A DNA stretch of 64,000 bases, from contig NZ_CP010429.1 of assembly GCF_000974425.1 (NCBI RefSeq), forward strand, positions 3,162,001-3,226,000, in the 5' to 3' direction. The notes under the pieces are model-generated. The model did not search any database. It had not been told where the DNA came from and saw only the letters and a program-made list of their open reading frames with translations. Shown here one piece after another: positions 62,645 through 64,000 of this stretch. The position numbers and the translations under genes are program-made. The stretch is from Spirosoma radiotolerans (lineage in GTDB: Bacteria > Bacteroidota > Bacteroidia > Cytophagales > Spirosomataceae). Position 1 is the first letter of the stretch. Each line of letters begins with the position of its first letter.

Positions 62645-63454
62645 CTATCCATTTGATGCGAAGCCTTCAAAAACGGTCATGCCACCATCGATAAAGATGC
62701 TGGCGCCCGTAATGTAGTCCGATTGATCCGAAGCCAGAAAAACAGCCAGGTTACCGATGTCGGCAGGCTGCCCAATCCGATTGTATGGAATCAGGGTCAT
62801 CAGGCTATTCAGCGCCTGGGGCGTTTCCCAGGCCGACTTGTTGATAGGCGTCTGAATCGCACCTGGACAAATACTGTTCACCCGAATCCGACGATCACCG
62901 TATTCCTGCGCCAGCGATTGCATCAGCATTTTAACGCCACCCTTCGACGTCGCGTAATTGACGTGACCGCCCCAGGGGATGAGTTCGTGTACGGAGCTCA
63001 TGCAAATGATTTTTCCGGTTGCTGCGGACACCTCGGGGCGCGGCCCACGACGCAAAAATTCGCGAATGGCCTCGCGGGCACATAGGAACTGCCCTGTCAG
63101 GTTAACGCTAATTACAGTGTTCCACTGTTCCAGGGTCATTTCGTCAAATTTTGCATCCCGCTGTAAACCCGCGTTATTGATCAAAATATCGACCGTTCCA
63201 AACTGGGCGACAACATCCGCAAACAGTTTAATCACCTGATCTTCCTTCGTAACATCGCACTGAGCAACGATACCCGTACCGCCCTCATTTGTTAGCTCAC
63301 TTAATACGGCATCGGCCGCATCCTTACTGCTCTCGCCCGGGTAATTGACAACTACCGTTGCCCCGGCAAGGGCCAGCGATTTTGCTACGCCTGCGCCTAT
63401 GCCACTACTTGCTCCGGTGATTATGGCGACCTGCCCTTTTAATACCTGCTCCAT
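62645..63454 (-). CDS. Short-chain dehydrogenase/reductase (glucose 1-dehydrogenase-like)
   Basis: A 269-residue classical SDR: TGASSGIGAGVAKSLA carries the TGxxxGxG cofactor loop, DILINNAGLQRDA the NNAG motif, MSSVHELIPWGGHVNYATSKGGVKML the catalytic Ser and YxxSK. Close relatives are annotated glucose 1-dehydrogenases, which oxidise glucose to gluconolactone with NAD(P)+. It is upstream of the glucosidase gene on the same strand, consistent with use of glucose released from a glucoside, though this is inference. Confidence 0.9.
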   Translation of the reverse strand: MEQVLKGQVAIITGASSGIGAGVAKSLALAGATVVVNYPGESSKDAADAVLSELTNEGGTGIVAQCDVTKEDQVIKLFADVVAQFGTVDILINNAGLQRDAKFDEMTLEQWNTVISVNLTGQFLCAREAIREFLRRGPRPEVSAATGKIICMSSVHELIPWGGHVNYATSKGGVKMLMQSLAQEYGDRRIRVNSICPGAIQTPINKSAWETPQALNSLMTLIPYNRIGQPADIGNLAVFLASDQSDYITGASIFIDGGMTVFEGFASNG

Positions 63455-63909
63455 GAATTTCTTTATAGGTTTAGTCTATAAGCCCCTTTCACCTGATTTT
63501 GTTAAGGTCAATCAACAAGTCATCGCTTCCACGATTTAGGTTGTAAACGTACAGCAGGGACAGCGGTCGTCCAACAAATTAATCAACTGTTAATCTATTA
63601 AACGCCCGAAAAAACGCCTGACATCCTCTACTTCAAATTTGTACTATTTTGAACAAATTGTATTTTAAGAAGACAAACTAGGTTCACAAACGTATAGAGT
63701 CCTAAAATTTAGAATTATTAGAAAAATACAATTCATAAGTAAAAAATATGGACTTGTTGTACTTTTCCAATAAACGCCCTAATTTGCTCAGAAGGAATAT
63801 AATTAAAAAATGAATGTTTCGTAAAACACTGGTTTTCAGCTAGGGCCCTATTGCATTAAATAGGGTTAGACCCACACCTTTGTCCCGGTAAAACAAAAAT
63901 TTCAAACCA
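63455..63909. other. AT-rich spacer before the last gene
   Basis: About 455 bases without a gene, AT-rich beyond 63580. I see no RNA gene or clear repeat. It should hold the promoters of the divergent SDR and exported-protein genes; no TAnnTTTG match is convincing. Confidence 0.45.
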
Positions 63910-64000
63910 ATGAAAAAATTCCGTTTAACAGTAGCTGTTCTTTTATCAGCAATCAGTCTGGCAGGCATGGGAGATGCTAAAGCTGACACAGGATCAGGAA
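63910..64000 (+). CDS. Exported protein, N-terminal start only
   Basis: ATG at 63910 begins a typical signal peptide (MKKFRLTVAVLLSAISLAGMG, cleavage near GDAKA) and then the window ends after 30 codons. Nothing more can be said about function. Confidence 0.5.
   Translation, partial: MKKFRLTVAVLLSAISLAGMGDAKADTGSG

Noticed and set aside
1..64000. CRISPR arrays, insertion sequences and prophage genes
   Set aside because: No regularly spaced repeats, transposase or phage structural genes were seen; all tandem words found belong to hairpins.

Overview
The window is a chromosomal segment of an aerobic, Gram-negative member of the Bacteroidota, most like Cytophagales of the Spirosoma type. Evidence: a FecI-type sigma / FecR / SusC / SusD operon, a type IX secretion (T9SS) C-terminal sorting domain on an M43 metallopeptidase, matches to the Bacteroidota promoter motif TAnnTTTG, a tmRNA whose tag ends NYAMAA, and the general gene repertoire (YgiQ, LOG, IcmF, glutamine cyclotransferase, GH36). 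The species is an inference. Most of the window has ordinary, moderately GC-rich coding DNA.

Layout. 0-10 kb: a partial ceramidase-like gene, a tightly overlapping operon (dCMP deaminase, ACP phosphodiesterase, rhodanese-like), YgiQ, a Gfo/Idh/MocA oxidoreductase, an ABC1 kinase with a TetR-like regulator, a small exported LTxxQ protein and an exported TPR plus Ppx/GppA-like (actin-fold) protein. 10-20 kb: ComEC and a GNAT enzyme, a secreted M43 peptidase, PhoH, DnaB, a LOG-family protein and an AlaA-type aminotransferase. 20-33 kb: a TolB-like beta-propeller protein, an internally duplicated exported protein, an isochorismatase-family hydrolase, a GH36 alpha-galactosidase, a sorbosone dehydrogenase-like protein, TraB/GumN, the fused B12 mutase IcmF and a glutamine cyclotransferase lipoprotein. 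33-41 kb: an exported ADP-ribosylglycohydrolase behind ribokinase, a stretch of eroded DNA, a CPA1 Na+/H+ antiporter, an AraC regulator and an SDR. 41-50 kb: one five-gene regulated uptake operon on the minus strand (ECF sigma, FecR, SusC with STN domain, SusD, FAD-dependent oxidoreductase). 50-53 kb: a YD-repeat protein, a second ECF sigma factor and a membrane-anchored VWA-like protein.

The most interesting part is 53.0-56.75 kb. It is visibly AT-rich against its surroundings and lies between the stop codon of the VWA gene and the ssrA (tmRNA) gene, a classic integration site. It holds a 5'-truncated RimK-like ATP-grasp fragment, a 52-residue charged ORF, a 32-bp terminator hairpin and a 950-residue NACHT-domain STAND NTPase related to bacterial NLR-like immune proteins. 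No integrase is visible, so I read it as an eroded defence island at tmRNA. After ssrA come an unrecognised protein, an alpha/beta hydrolase, a DUF6580-type membrane protein, a GH63/MGH1-like glucosidase, an SDR and the start of a further exported protein.

The spacers are rich in inverted repeats. Some are plain bidirectional terminators between convergent genes. Others are low-complexity 'word' hairpins built from a short repeated word (GGATTACG, GATGTAGGAT, GAAAGAG, GTTTGT), which recur at five places and may be a lineage-specific repeat class.
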